From positions 62,001 to 126,000 of the forward strand of contig DHVX01000043.1 in the NCBI GenBank assembly GCA_002412885.1: a stretch of DNA of 64,000 nt, in the 5' to 3' direction. Numbering within the stretch: the first letter of the stretch is position 1; each line of letters begins with the position of its first letter. The notes beneath the pieces are model-generated. The model did no database searches, was not told the DNA's origin, and saw only the letters and a program-made list of their open reading frames with translations. Source of the DNA: Bacteroidales bacterium UBA5197 (GTDB lineage Bacteria; Bacteroidota; Bacteroidia; Bacteroidales; Lentimicrobiaceae). Position numbers and translations under genes: made by a program. Of the stretch, positions 1 through 8,018 are shown piece after piece.

Positions 1-1766
1 CATATGAAACCATAGGCGGCACGCCAAATTATTATGTAATTGCCGGCGCCAACTGGTACGATCTTGTAAAGCAATACACATTACTCACCGGCAGGCAGCC
101 ATTGCCGCCTCGCTGGGCTTTCGGCAATTTCAGCAGCCGGTTTGGTTACCATTCTCAGGCCGAAACAGAAGCCACCGTAAAAAAGTTCTTTACGGATGGA
201 ATTCCGCTCGATGCAGTAATTATAGATATTTACTGGTTCGGGAAAGAGATAACGGGTACTATGGGTAATCTGGAGTGGTACCGCGATAGCTTTCCGAATC
301 CCGAAAGGATGATGAAGCGCTTCAAAAAAATGGGGGTTAAAACTGTACTTGTAACAGAACCTTTTATCCTGACCACTTCATCGCGCTGGCAGGAGGCTGT
401 TGACAAGCAGGTACTTGGAACCGATAGTCTTGGCAATCCTTTTACCTATGACTTTTACTTTGGCAACACAGGCCTTGTAGATATTTATAAACCCGAAGCC
501 CGGGAATGGTTCTGGAACATTTACAAGGATTTCACCAGACAAGGCGTTGACGGATGGTGGGGCGATCTGGGAGAGCCTGAGGTTCATCCTTCAGCTCTGC
601 AGCATGTAAGCGGCTCGGCTGATGAATTGCACAATTCCTATGGACATGAATGGGCTAAAATGATTTATGAGGGTTATCGCAAGGATTTTCCTGATCAGCG
701 TCCGTTTATTCTGATGCGCTCCGGATATGCCGGTTCGCAGCGTTATGGAATGATTCCCTGGACCGGAGATGTGAACCGAAGCTGGGGCGGACTGGTTCCT
801 CAACCCGAGCTTTCGCTTCAAATGGGAATGCAGGGCCTTGCTTATATGCATTCCGATCTGGGTGGTTTTGCCGGAGGGGATACCATCGATAATGAACTTT
901 ACACCCGATGGCTACAGTATGGTGTTTTTCAGCCGATTTACCGCCCGCACGCACAGGAGCATATTCCGGCTGAACCGGTTTTTCAGAATGCAACGACCAA
1001 AGCCCGGGCAAAAAAAGCAATTGAGCTCAGATATCGCCTAATGCCATACATTTATAATATGGCTTTTGAAAACAAAACCTCTGGAAAGCCGCTGATGATT
1101 CCGCTTTTTTTCAATGAACCCGATAATCTTTCACTGCTCACCTACGATTCAGCTTATATGTGGGGCGATGCGTTTCTGGTTTCACCGGTGAAAAGCCCCG
1201 GATTGAAAAAGCAAACCATTTACCTGCCCAAAGGTAGTTCCTGGACAAATTTCTATACCGGCGATGTTCATCAGGGCGGGTCAAGACTGACTGTTCCTTT
1301 GAGTATCGAAAACATACCGGTTTTTGTAAAAGGAGGATCATTTATACCAATGATGCATAAAGCCGAAAGCACAAAAAGTTATTCACTCGATGCGTTTGAT
1401 ATGCATTATTATGCCGGCAATACTGATATGCATAGCAAATACAGTCTTTACAATGACGATGGGGAAACACCATTTGCTTACGAAAAAGGCAATTTTGAAC
1501 TTATTGATTTTTCGGCAGAGGAAAAAGCAAATTCAGTGATCATTTCGCATATTAAAAGTAAGGCAACCGGGAGTTATGCGAAGACCAGGAACTCAGTAAA
1601 TCTGGTTGTTCATAATCTGAAGGACAAGCCTGCAGGAGTAAAAGTGAATGATTCATATCTTTCTTCGTCAAAATGGAGATGGTCGGGAGCTGAAGGTCTT
1701 TTGCGTATAGAAATCAGCTGTTCAACCAATGAAGAAAAGATTGAAATTATAAAAAACGTGTATTAG
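1..1766 (+). CDS. Glycoside hydrolase family 31 (alpha-glucosidase/alpha-xylosidase type), 5'-truncated by the window
   Basis: The reading frame is open from the left edge (first full codon at base 3) and runs to a TAG stop, so only the catalytic and C-terminal part is present. The TTG at 102 is an internal codon, not the start. GH31 enzymes hydrolyse alpha-glycosidic bonds by a retaining mechanism. Visible family landmarks are GRQPLPPRWAFGN at the start of the barrel, the nucleophile region DGWWGDLGEPE (Asp at 564-566), the probable acid/base Asp in WTGDVNRSW (768-770), and HSDLGGF. The final 150 or so residues look like the beta-sandwich tail usual in Bacteroidota GH31 proteins. Substrate specificity cannot be told from the sequence. 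The stop codon forms the first bases of a repeat element also found after another gene at 58.4 kb. Confidence 0.93.
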   Translation, partial: YETIGGTPNYYVIAGANWYDLVKQYTLLTGRQPLPPRWAFGNFSSRFGYHSQAETEATVKKFFTDGIPLDAVIIDIYWFGKEITGTMGNLEWYRDSFPNPERMMKRFKKMGVKTVLVTEPFILTTSSRWQEAVDKQVLGTDSLGNPFTYDFYFGNTGLVDIYKPEAREWFWNIYKDFTRQGVDGWWGDLGEPEVHPSALQHVSGSADELHNSYGHEWAKMIYEGYRKDFPDQRPFILMRSGYAGSQRYGMIPWTGDVNRSWGGLVPQPELSLQMGMQGLAYMHSDLGGFAGGDTIDNELYTRWLQYGVFQPIYRPHAQEHIPAEPVFQNATTKARAKKAIELRYRLMPYIYNMAFENKTSGKPLMIPLFFNEPDNLSLLTYDSAYMWGDAFLVSPVKSPGLKKQTIYLPKGSSWTNFYTGDVHQGGSRLTVPLSIENIPVFVKGGSFIPMMHKAESTKSYSLDAFDMHYYAGNTDMHSKYSLYNDDGETPFAYEKGNFELIDFSAEEKANSVIISHIKSKATGSYAKTRNSVNLVVHNLKDKPAGVKVNDSYLSSSKWRWSGAEGLLRIEISCSTNEEKIEIIKNVY

Positions 1767-1880
1767 CCTGATTAATTCACAAACAGGACTAATGTTCTTA
1801 TAAATAGCCGTTTGAGTTACCCCGGCCTTTAGGTCGGGGTAATTAAACGCCGCTATTACGGGGCTTTAGCCCAAAATCAG
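1764..1880 (+). repeat. Stop-codon-abutting palindromic repeat, copy 1
   Basis: This stretch starts at the GH31 stop codon (TAGCCTGATTAATTCA) and contains two palindromes: TTACCCCGGCCTTTAGGTC with its complement, and GGGCTTTAGCCC. A closely similar sequence lies in inverted orientation at 58281-58396, also beginning at a stop codon. The hairpins could act as a terminator or RNA-stabilising structure. Confidence 0.75.
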
Positions 1881-1890
1881 AGGCTGGCGG

Positions 1891-1979
1891 ACCCCTGACA
1901 GGGTTACGAACCCTTAAGGAGGGGCAGCCAGTCAGATACGCGCTAACCTCCTGATCCTCAGCAAAACCCTGTCAGGGGT
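1891..1979. repeat. Inverted repeat with 15-bp arms
   Basis: The arms are ACCCCTGACAGGGTT (1891-1905) and AACCCTGTCAGGGGT (1965-1979), perfect reverse complements separated by 59 bp. The left arm is itself nearly palindromic. It lies between the GH31 gene and the next promoter. No coding potential is seen here. Confidence 0.7.
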
Positions 1980-2054
1980 TTATGGGTAAAAACTGCCTGG
2001 CTATGGCCAGGCCAGATGTTCACATACCGATATCTATTAATTGCCATTTTGATG

Positions 2055-2062
2055 TACATTTG
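2055..2062 (+). promoter_or_regulatory. Putative -7 element TACATTTG
   Basis: It matches the Bacteroidota consensus TAnnTTTG and lies 29 bp upstream of the lipoprotein start codon at 2091. No clear -33 TTTG is seen at the usual distance. Confidence 0.45.
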
Positions 2063-2090
2063 CATTAAATTTTATAAAACCATAGAACCC

Positions 2091-2948
2091 ATGAAAAAAC
2101 TGATTCTCATTGCATTACTGATACCTGTGTTGTTTGGCTGCAACAACAAGAAGAAAGAATACGAAGCCCTGAGGACACGTTACGATAGCCTGCTTACCAT
2201 TGGCTTTACAAAGGACACTGCCATCATTGGCTATCTTGAGTCATTTAATTCAATTCAGGCCAATCTCGATTCCATCAAAATGGCCGAAATGATCATCTCC
2301 CGGAGCACACAAAATGGCGCAGAATTACAAACCGATCAGAAAGATCAGATCAACCGCGACATCAACATGATTTTTGAGAAACTTCAGGAAAACAAAAAAA
2401 CAATTGCTGACCTGCGTGCAAAAATGAGGAAATCAAATTCAAAGGTCACTGTGCTTGAAGAGATGATTGACCGCATGACCCGCCAGATTGAGGAAAAAGA
2501 TGTAGAGATTGCCCAATTGCGCGATCAGCTGGAAAGAATGAATATTCAGATCGAAATTCTCAGCAGCAGTGTTCAGAACCTTGAAGTTGAGGGAAGTGCA
2601 AAATCGCAGACCATCAGCGAGCAAACAGAAGCCCTGAATACAGCGTACTATGTAATCGGCACCAAAAAGGAATTGCGCGAGCAGAATATTATCACCATGG
2701 AAGGCGGTTTTGTGGGAATCGGACGAAACAAAAAAGTAAAGGAAGATTTCAATCAGGATTATTTTACACGAGTTGACATCACCAAACTCAAATCAATTCC
2801 TGTACTCCGCAAAAAAGCAGACATCATCACTACCCATCCTTCGCAGTCTTACAAAATATTCGGAGAGAAAGCAGTGGACAGCATCGTCATCAGCAACCAG
2901 AAAGAGTTTTGGTCAGCATCGAAGTATCTGGTGATTGTGATCGACTAA
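2091..2948 (+). CDS. Coiled-coil lipoprotein of unknown function
   Basis: The protein has 285 residues. I chose the ATG at 2091 rather than the frame's first start at 2016 because it begins a clean lipoprotein signal, MKKLILIALLIPVLFGC, with the lipobox Cys at residue 17. From about residue 60 to 185 the sequence is rich in heptad-like Glu/Lys/Leu/Ile patterns (for example VLEEMIDRMTRQIEEKD), indicating a long coiled coil. The last 100 residues are globular, beginning near YYVIGTKKELREQNII. It is probably anchored in the periplasmic or outer membrane. I do not recognise a function. It is a stand-alone gene between two repeat-filled spacers. Confidence 0.85.
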   Translation: MKKLILIALLIPVLFGCNNKKKEYEALRTRYDSLLTIGFTKDTAIIGYLESFNSIQANLDSIKMAEMIISRSTQNGAELQTDQKDQINRDINMIFEKLQENKKTIADLRAKMRKSNSKVTVLEEMIDRMTRQIEEKDVEIAQLRDQLERMNIQIEILSSSVQNLEVEGSAKSQTISEQTEALNTAYYVIGTKKELREQNIITMEGGFVGIGRNKKVKEDFNQDYFTRVDITKLKSIPVLRKKADIITTHPSQSYKIFGEKAVDSIVISNQKEFWSASKYLVIVID

Positions 2949-3020
2949 TTTACCAAATGGAATTTAATGTTGTTTAGTTAAGGCTTCGGATTTGTAGAAA
3001 AGTGAATCAAATATCCTTCG

Positions 3021-3255
3021 ATTCCGCTACCAATGACAGATTGTTCGTCTAATCCTTCGACTCCGCTCAGGAGGACATCGTATAGAATTGATAATTAGTG
3101 CATTAAGATGATACAGTGTGCACTCTAAACGAATGTCACACTGAGCGGAGTCGAAGTGTCTGAATGCTTGATATACTGTCATTTATGCATTATGCTCAAA
3201 TTTTTTGAGTGTAAACTCAGGATGACTGTCAGTCTGAGCGGAGTCGAAGACAATA
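3021..3255. repeat. Dispersed repeat family with CACTGAGCGGAGTCGAAGTG palindromes
   Basis: The 435-bp spacer 2949-3383 has no gene. It holds CCTTCGACTCCGCTCAGGA (3055-3073) and its reverse-complement type TCACACTGAGCGGAGTCGAA at 3137 and again near 3231, so it can fold into long hairpins. The same family, with the same intervening text such as ATTATGCTCAA, is found at 55.65-56.29 kb. Confidence 0.75.
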
Positions 3256-3291
3256 TTCCTTAACTAAACGACATTGAAATGGAATTGCATA

Positions 3292-3320
3292 AAAAAAGCC
3301 GGGGAGATCCTCCGGCTTTT
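3292..3320. terminator. Probable bidirectional terminator
   Basis: An A-run, AAAAGCCGG, a short loop with GGAGATCC, then CCGGCTTTT and further T/A bases form a GC stem with U-tract on both strands. It lies between the convergent lipoprotein gene (ending 2948) and flavodoxin-like gene (ending 3384). Confidence 0.75.
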
Positions 3321-3383
3321 GCATTTTATGATTCATTAATCCGAGCTTCGAAGTGCTCAAAACAATAGAAGCTTAAAGGGATT

Positions 3384-3860
3384 CTAATCAGACATTTCTG
3401 CAACCAGTTCCTGAATTTTGTCATTATTGATTTTAGAAACGGAATCGTTGATCCCCGAAATTTTCCGTATCAGCATTTTCTCAATAAAATTCATCCTGTC
3501 AAAGTTAAACTCACCACCGGTAAGTTTGCAACTCAATGCATGTTTTCGAAGCAATTCAGGATAAGCATTGTCAAATTGTTCCTGAGCCTTGTCTTCTTCC
3601 ATGCAACTCAGGAAAAGTCCCAGTGGTTTTTCGAGCAGTATTTCCTGATTGTTCCTGCAAAATTCCTTGATCTTGTTCTGAATATTTCCGGCATGTATCG
3701 AACCCCCGATAATTATCCGGTCAAAGCTGCTGAGATCAATGTTTTTGGATGTTTTCAGGTTGAAGATCATGCAGTTTTCACTGCCCAGTGCCTGCTGAAT
3801 CATGGTGGCTACTTTTTCGGTAGTTCCGTGATGTGAACGATAAATAACGGCTGTTTTCAT
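3384..3860 (-). CDS. Flavodoxin-domain protein
   Basis: The protein has 158 residues, starting at the ATG at 3860. A longer in-frame start at 3995 would add 45 residues encoded by repeat DNA and is rejected. MKTAVIYRSHHGTTEKVA is the FMN phosphate-binding loop of flavodoxin folds, and the segment RIIIGGSIHAGNIQNKIKEF fits the second FMN loop seen in HemG-like and general flavodoxin-domain proteins. It probably carries electrons in the cytoplasm; the partner is unknown. It is the last gene of a minus-strand run with the MORN lipoprotein, pyrC and a GT2 gene, but 194 bp of repeat-bearing DNA separates it from the MORN gene, so it may be transcribed separately. Confidence 0.85.
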   Translation of the reverse strand: MKTAVIYRSHHGTTEKVATMIQQALGSENCMIFNLKTSKNIDLSSFDRIIIGGSIHAGNIQNKIKEFCRNNQEILLEKPLGLFLSCMEEDKAQEQFDNAYPELLRKHALSCKLTGGEFNFDRMNFIEKMLIRKISGINDSVSKINNDKIQELVAEMSD

Positions 3861-3952
3861 GGTTCGATTTATGTATAAGATTAAGTGCCCCTTAGGTGAA
3901 AATAAAGACGCATTTCCCGGGATAAGGTTACACACACTTCTCAAACATAAAC

Positions 3953-4021
3953 AAACCTTTGCGTCTTTGAGCGAGACCCGAATGAAAAACAACAAACCTT
4001 TGCGTCATTGCGTCTTTGCGT
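3953..4021. repeat. Direct repeats of AAACCTTTGCGTC type
   Basis: AAACCTTTGCGTCTTTG (3953-3969) is repeated with one change at 3994-4010, followed by CGTCTTTGCG. This lies in the spacer upstream of the flavodoxin gene and gives no coding signal. Confidence 0.6.
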
Positions 4022-4054
4022 GATTCTGAAACGCACACAACCAGACAATGACTC

Positions 4055-4492
4055 TCATTCCTTCATCTCAGGCGCTTTGTCGTAATCTATCTCATTCTTT
4101 TTATTGCCGGCTTCGTCATAAAAAGTCCAGATTCCAACTCTTTTACCCATATTAAAATTTCCTTCGTAATAAAGTTTTCCATTTGAATGGTAAACGGTCC
4201 GTTTTCCATGACTCTCACCTTCTTTGAACTCTCCTTCGCTCCATAGGTTGCCATTATCGAACCACGAAGCCCAATAGCCTTCACGCAGATTGTTTTTATA
4301 GTTTCCCTCAATATACTTTTTCCCGTTTGTATGGTAAACCACCTCTTTTACAAGTTTTTCTTCGCCATCAACTTTTTCAAAAGTTTTTTCAGCCTTGACA
4401 GAGCCATCTTCAAAGAGCTCTTTTTTTACAGTTTGGTTGTTGCATGATACGAGTATCAGAGTACTCAGCAGGAGAAAAAGCAGGCGTTTCAT
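4055..4492 (-). CDS. MORN-repeat (YwqK-like) lipoprotein
   Basis: The protein has 145 residues. MKRLLFLLLSTLILVSC is a lipoprotein signal with the Cys at residue 17. The mature part consists of repeats of the type NGKKYIEGNYKNNLREGYW, NGNLWSEGEFKEGESHGKR and NGKLYYEGNFNMGKRVGIW, which is the MORN-variant or YwqK-like repeat. Such proteins are surface or periplasmic beta-meander proteins; their role is generally unknown. It lies 28 bp downstream of pyrC on the same strand, so co-transcription is likely. In related genomes I would expect a small DUF4296 gene after pyrC; this may be a replacement, which is only inference. Confidence 0.85.
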   Translation of the reverse strand: MKRLLFLLLSTLILVSCNNQTVKKELFEDGSVKAEKTFEKVDGEEKLVKEVVYHTNGKKYIEGNYKNNLREGYWASWFDNGNLWSEGEFKEGESHGKRTVYHSNGKLYYEGNFNMGKRVGIWTFYDEAGNKKNEIDYDKAPEMKE

Positions 4493-4520
4493 AGTTTTTC
4501 AGGAAGTAAAAGTTATTTTT

Positions 4521-5876
4521 TTATCGGTTGAAAATCAATCTGTTGCCAGGTTGGCTATTGTCGAAACGATCGTTTTGCCAGGCCAGATGACCGCCAACAA
4601 AGGTATGGGTAATTTTTGAATGGAAAGTGACTCCTTCAAGGGGCGACCAGCCACATTTATAAAGAATATTTTCCGGCTGAACCTCCTGGTTTTGCTCCGG
4701 ATTAATGAGCACCAGATCAGCATGATATCCTTCGCGGATAAAACCTCGTTTGTCCACACTAAAAATACGGGCCGGGGCATGGCACATTTTTTCCACCACC
4801 ATTTCAGGGGATATTTTCCCCTGACGGCTCATCTCAAGCATGGCAAGCAGCGAATGTTGCACCAGCGGTCCGCCGGAAGGGCAGGAAAAATAAGAATTTG
4901 CTTTTTCCTGAAGGGTATGTGGGGCATGATCGGTTGCCACCACATCCAGGCGGCCATCGAGCAGAGCCTGCATCAATGCATCGCGATCAGAAACTGACTT
5001 TATCGCCGGATTCCATTTGATGCGTGAACCCAGCTTTGAATAATCTTCGTCAGAAAACCAAAGATGATGCACACAGACTTCAGCAGTAATCCTTTTTCTT
5101 TCATCAGAAGGAGCATCCGAAAGCAATGCAAGTTCATCGGCAGTTGAGAGATGAAGTACATGCAGACGGGTGTTGTGCTTTTTTGCAAGACTTACCGCCA
5201 GTGTGCTTGATTTGAGGCAGGCTTCGCGGCTTCGGATGAGCGGGTGGGCTTCAAGCGGAATATCTTCACCATATTTTTCGCGCATTGCTGCCGTATTCGA
5301 ACGGATGATATCTTCGTCTTCGCAATGCACCGCAACAAGGGTAGGGGCATCCCTGAAAATTCCTTCCAGGGTTTCGGCTTTATCAACCAGCATATTTCCG
5401 GTTGAAGCACCCATAAAAACTTTGATTCCGCAAACCTTGCGCGGATCGGTTTTTATTATTTCTGCGAGGTTATCGTTTGAGGCTCCCATGTAAAAGGAGT
5501 AGTTGGCCAGCGATTTTTCGGCAGCCATGCTGTATTTCTGCTCAAGCAAATCCTGGGTGAGGGCATTGGGAACAGTGTTGGGCATTTCCATAAACGAAGT
5601 CACACCCCCAGCCACTGCTGCACGACTTTCGGTGAAAAGATCGCCTTTGTGGGTAAGCCCCGGATCACGGAAATGCACCTGATCGTCAATCACCCCGGGA
5701 ATCAGCCATTTGCCGGTGCCATCAATAATTTCTGCATCAGCCGCTTCGAGTGAATGGGCGAAAGATTCTCCTTCAAAAATCCGGCTGATTAATCCCCCGG
5801 AAATTAGCACACTGGCTTTAAATGAGCGTCCTTCATTGATAAGGGTTGCTCCGGTGATGAGATATTTTTTTTTCAT
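4521..5876 (-). CDS. pyrC: Dihydroorotase (pyrimidine biosynthesis)
   Basis: The protein has 451 residues, full length for the cyclic amidohydrolase type of dihydroorotase, which interconverts N-carbamoyl-aspartate and dihydroorotate. The metal-site region reads GVIDDQVHFRDPGLTHKGD (residues 61-79), KVFMGASTGN follows in mid-protein, and ATDHAPHT carries the late catalytic Asp. The first metal ligand His of the usual DxHxH is Gln here (Q66, with H68 kept); I recall this DDQVH form as usual in Bacteroidota. A promoter-like TACCTTTG lies 45 bp upstream of the start. The neighbour upstream on the same strand is the DPM1-like GT2 gene, a pairing conserved in Bacteroidota. Confidence 0.95.
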   Translation of the reverse strand: MKKKYLITGATLINEGRSFKASVLISGGLISRIFEGESFAHSLEAADAEIIDGTGKWLIPGVIDDQVHFRDPGLTHKGDLFTESRAAVAGGVTSFMEMPNTVPNALTQDLLEQKYSMAAEKSLANYSFYMGASNDNLAEIIKTDPRKVCGIKVFMGASTGNMLVDKAETLEGIFRDAPTLVAVHCEDEDIIRSNTAAMREKYGEDIPLEAHPLIRSREACLKSSTLAVSLAKKHNTRLHVLHLSTADELALLSDAPSDERKRITAEVCVHHLWFSDEDYSKLGSRIKWNPAIKSVSDRDALMQALLDGRLDVVATDHAPHTLQEKANSYFSCPSGGPLVQHSLLAMLEMSRQGKISPEMVVEKMCHAPARIFSVDKRGFIREGYHADLVLINPEQNQEVQPENILYKCGWSPLEGVTFHSKITHTFVGGHLAWQNDRFDNSQPGNRLIFNR

Positions 5877-5920
5877 GTAATCACAATGCCTTTTCAGGAT
5901 GCGGAATGCATCCCGGAGTG

Positions 5921-5928
5921 CAAAGGTA
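5921..5928 (-). promoter_or_regulatory. Putative -7 element for pyrC
   Basis: The minus-strand sequence TACCTTTG lies in the 81-bp gap between the GT2 and pyrC genes. It suggests that pyrC can be transcribed separately from the GT2 gene. Confidence 0.5.
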
Positions 5929-5957
5929 CAAATAAAGGAAGGGATTCAGTGCAGAGA

Positions 5958-6689
5958 TCAGGCAGCTTTTTTCGCACGGATTCGCTTGAATCTCAATTGT
6001 ATAACACCAAGAATGGCTTCTTTGAAAATTCCGCTGCTCATTTTTGACTGTCCTTCTGTACGGTCGGTAAAAATGATGGGGACTTCAATAATTTTGAAAC
6101 CCAGTTTCCATGCGGTATATTTCATTTCTATCTGAAAAGCATAACCGGTAAATTTAATTTTGCTGAAATCAATGGTTTCGAGCAGTTTACGGCCATAACA
6201 CTTAAATCCGGCAGTGGTGTCCATTATTTTCATGCGGGTAATCATCCGCACATAGTAAGAGGCGAAATACGACATCAGCACGCGACCCATCGGCCAGTTT
6301 ACCACATTCACACCTTTAATATAACGCGACCCAATGGCCAGATCAGCACCCTGATTGGCGCAGGCATCGTAAAGTTTCAGCAAATCATCGGGGTTGTGCG
6401 AGAAATCGGCATCCATTTCGAAGATATAACTGTAATCTCTGCTTAAAGCCCATTTAAAACCGTGGATGTATGCAGTTCCAAGCCCAAGTTTACCTTTGCG
6501 TTCCTCCATATGAAGTCTGTCAGGGAACTCAGGCATTAACCTGCGCACAATTGCGGCAGTTCCATCAGGTGAATTGTCTTCAACAATGAGTACATCAAAC
6601 TCCTTTTTCAATGAAAATACTTTACGGATAATCCGTTCAATATTTTCTTTTTCGTTGTAAGTTGGAATAACGACGAGGCTATCTTTCAC
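5958..6689 (-). CDS. Polyprenol monophosphomannose synthase-like glycosyltransferase (GT2)
   Basis: The protein has 243 residues, the length of single-domain dolichol/polyprenol-phosphate mannose synthases (DPM1 type). These move mannose from GDP-mannose to a lipid phosphate at the cytoplasmic membrane face. Seen: the GT-A start LVVIPTYNEKENI, EDNSPDGT, the DxD motif in EMDADFSHNP, and the DTTAGFKCY segment typical of the family. There are no C-terminal membrane segments, in contrast to the GT2 at 37.9 kb. It sits 81 bp upstream of pyrC and 76 bp downstream of the endonuclease-family gene. The sugar donor is inferred from family only. Confidence 0.92.
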   Translation of the reverse strand: MKDSLVVIPTYNEKENIERIIRKVFSLKKEFDVLIVEDNSPDGTAAIVRRLMPEFPDRLHMEERKGKLGLGTAYIHGFKWALSRDYSYIFEMDADFSHNPDDLLKLYDACANQGADLAIGSRYIKGVNVVNWPMGRVLMSYFASYYVRMITRMKIMDTTAGFKCYGRKLLETIDFSKIKFTGYAFQIEMKYTAWKLGFKIIEVPIIFTDRTEGQSKMSSGIFKEAILGVIQLRFKRIRAKKAA

Positions 6690-6765
6690 GGTGCAGATTT
6701 TTATAGGGCGAAATTACATCAAAAGAACGCAAATAAAAAAATAAAATATGTTAAACAAGTTGCGG

Positions 6766-7806
6766 TTATTTTTCCTTTATCAGGAAAATGTAAACCGGGA
6801 AATGGTCGCTATATCCGCCAAGGTAAGCTCCGCCGGCAAAAGTACGGAACGGGTACCCTGCATAAGGACCATCTTTCTGAATCAGGAATTTTTCGTTGTA
6901 AACTTTGGCTTTGTGAAATTTCCAGCCTTTTTTAGGATTGAGAAGTGGTTCTGAAATAATAATCTGATCAAACAGATTCCAGGCATCGCGGTAAGCCAAT
7001 GAGCCTATTCCTTCGCGGTGAAGTTGCCAGAAAGGGTTAAACAGATCATCCTTTTTCACTTCCTTTACTTTTCCTTTTGCACCCAGCACTTTGGCCACAC
7101 TGCGATCGGTAGGGTCATCGTTCAGGTCGCCCATGATAAAGATTTTGGCATTTTTGTGTTCTTTCATCAGCGAATCGCTTAAAAGCCGGCTGAGTTTTGC
7201 AGCTTCTTCGCGGTATTCGGGTCCGCTGCGGCGTGATGGCCAGTGATTGACAATCACACTGATCAGATCTCCATTCAATTCGCCGGTTACTACCAGTTGA
7301 TCGCGGCTGTAAAAGTTGGTGCGACCCGGCATGTATAACGTATTGGAAGTTGAATTTATAACCTTGAAAACGGAGGGTTTGTAGATAAGTCCAACATCAA
7401 CGCCCCTTTTATCAGGTGAATCGTAATGAACTATGGCATAACCAAGATTTTTTAGCGGAGGTGTATTGATCAGATCTTCGAGTACACCCCGGTTTTCAAT
7501 TTCTGACAAACCTATAATTGCAGGTCCGCCTTTTACGAGTTCATCGCCAATGCCGGCAATTACTTTGGCCATATTTGCCAATTTTGCTTCGTACCGCTGT
7601 GGAGTCCAGCGGTTAGCGCCACCCGGCAAAAACTCAGCATCATTGGTATTTGGATCGTCAATGGTGTCGAAAAGGTTTTCAACATTATAAAATGCTATGG
7701 TGGTAGCAAGGTATTTTTTCTCCTGAGCACATGCCTGAAAAGTAAATAAAAGGCTCAGCATCAAGCCGATAATGCCAACATGCAGACTGATTGATTGTAA
7801 TTTCAT
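6766..7806 (-). CDS. Secreted endonuclease/exonuclease/phosphatase family protein
   Basis: The protein has 346 residues from the ATG at 7806; the upstream alternative at 7863 lacks a signal peptide and would include the promoter. The N-terminus MKLQSISLHVGIIGLMLSLLFTFQACAQ is a signal peptide, possibly of lipoprotein type. The EEP fold (DNase I/exonuclease III-like, metal-dependent phosphodiesterase) is shown by FYNVENLFDTIDD, GLSEIENRGV (catalytic Glu), VNHWPSRRSG, IMGDLNDDPTD and the final GGYSDHFPV with the catalytic Asp-His. It is divergent from a TonB receptor/DUF5689 pair at 8019-12486, a grouping that suggests extracellular DNA or nucleotide breakdown linked to uptake. The exact substrate is not known. 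Confidence 0.9.
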   Translation of the reverse strand: MKLQSISLHVGIIGLMLSLLFTFQACAQEKKYLATTIAFYNVENLFDTIDDPNTNDAEFLPGGANRWTPQRYEAKLANMAKVIAGIGDELVKGGPAIIGLSEIENRGVLEDLINTPPLKNLGYAIVHYDSPDKRGVDVGLIYKPSVFKVINSTSNTLYMPGRTNFYSRDQLVVTGELNGDLISVIVNHWPSRRSGPEYREEAAKLSRLLSDSLMKEHKNAKIFIMGDLNDDPTDRSVAKVLGAKGKVKEVKKDDLFNPFWQLHREGIGSLAYRDAWNLFDQIIISEPLLNPKKGWKFHKAKVYNEKFLIQKDGPYAGYPFRTFAGGAYLGGYSDHFPVYIFLIKEK

Positions 7807-7834
7807 TGGAATAGAATCAGTGTTAAAAAGTGTA

Positions 7835-7842
7835 CAAAGATA
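7835..7842 (-). promoter_or_regulatory. Putative -7 element for the EEP gene
   Basis: TATCTTTG on the minus strand lies 28 bp before the ATG. It is one arm of the palindrome CAAAGATATTCATCTTTG (7835-7852), so it could also be bound by a regulator. Confidence 0.5.
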
Positions 7843-8018
7843 TTCATCTTTGTGCTGAAACAACCAAACATTGTCATTCTCAGATTATTCTCGACCTAAA
7901 TTTTCTGCTAAACGGATTTTCAACCATTAAATTTCGTTCTTTTGCAACAAATTATAGATTGGGATATTGCCCCCTTTTCTTTAATAGATTCGAAAATATC
8001 TTTTCTAAAATAATCCAG

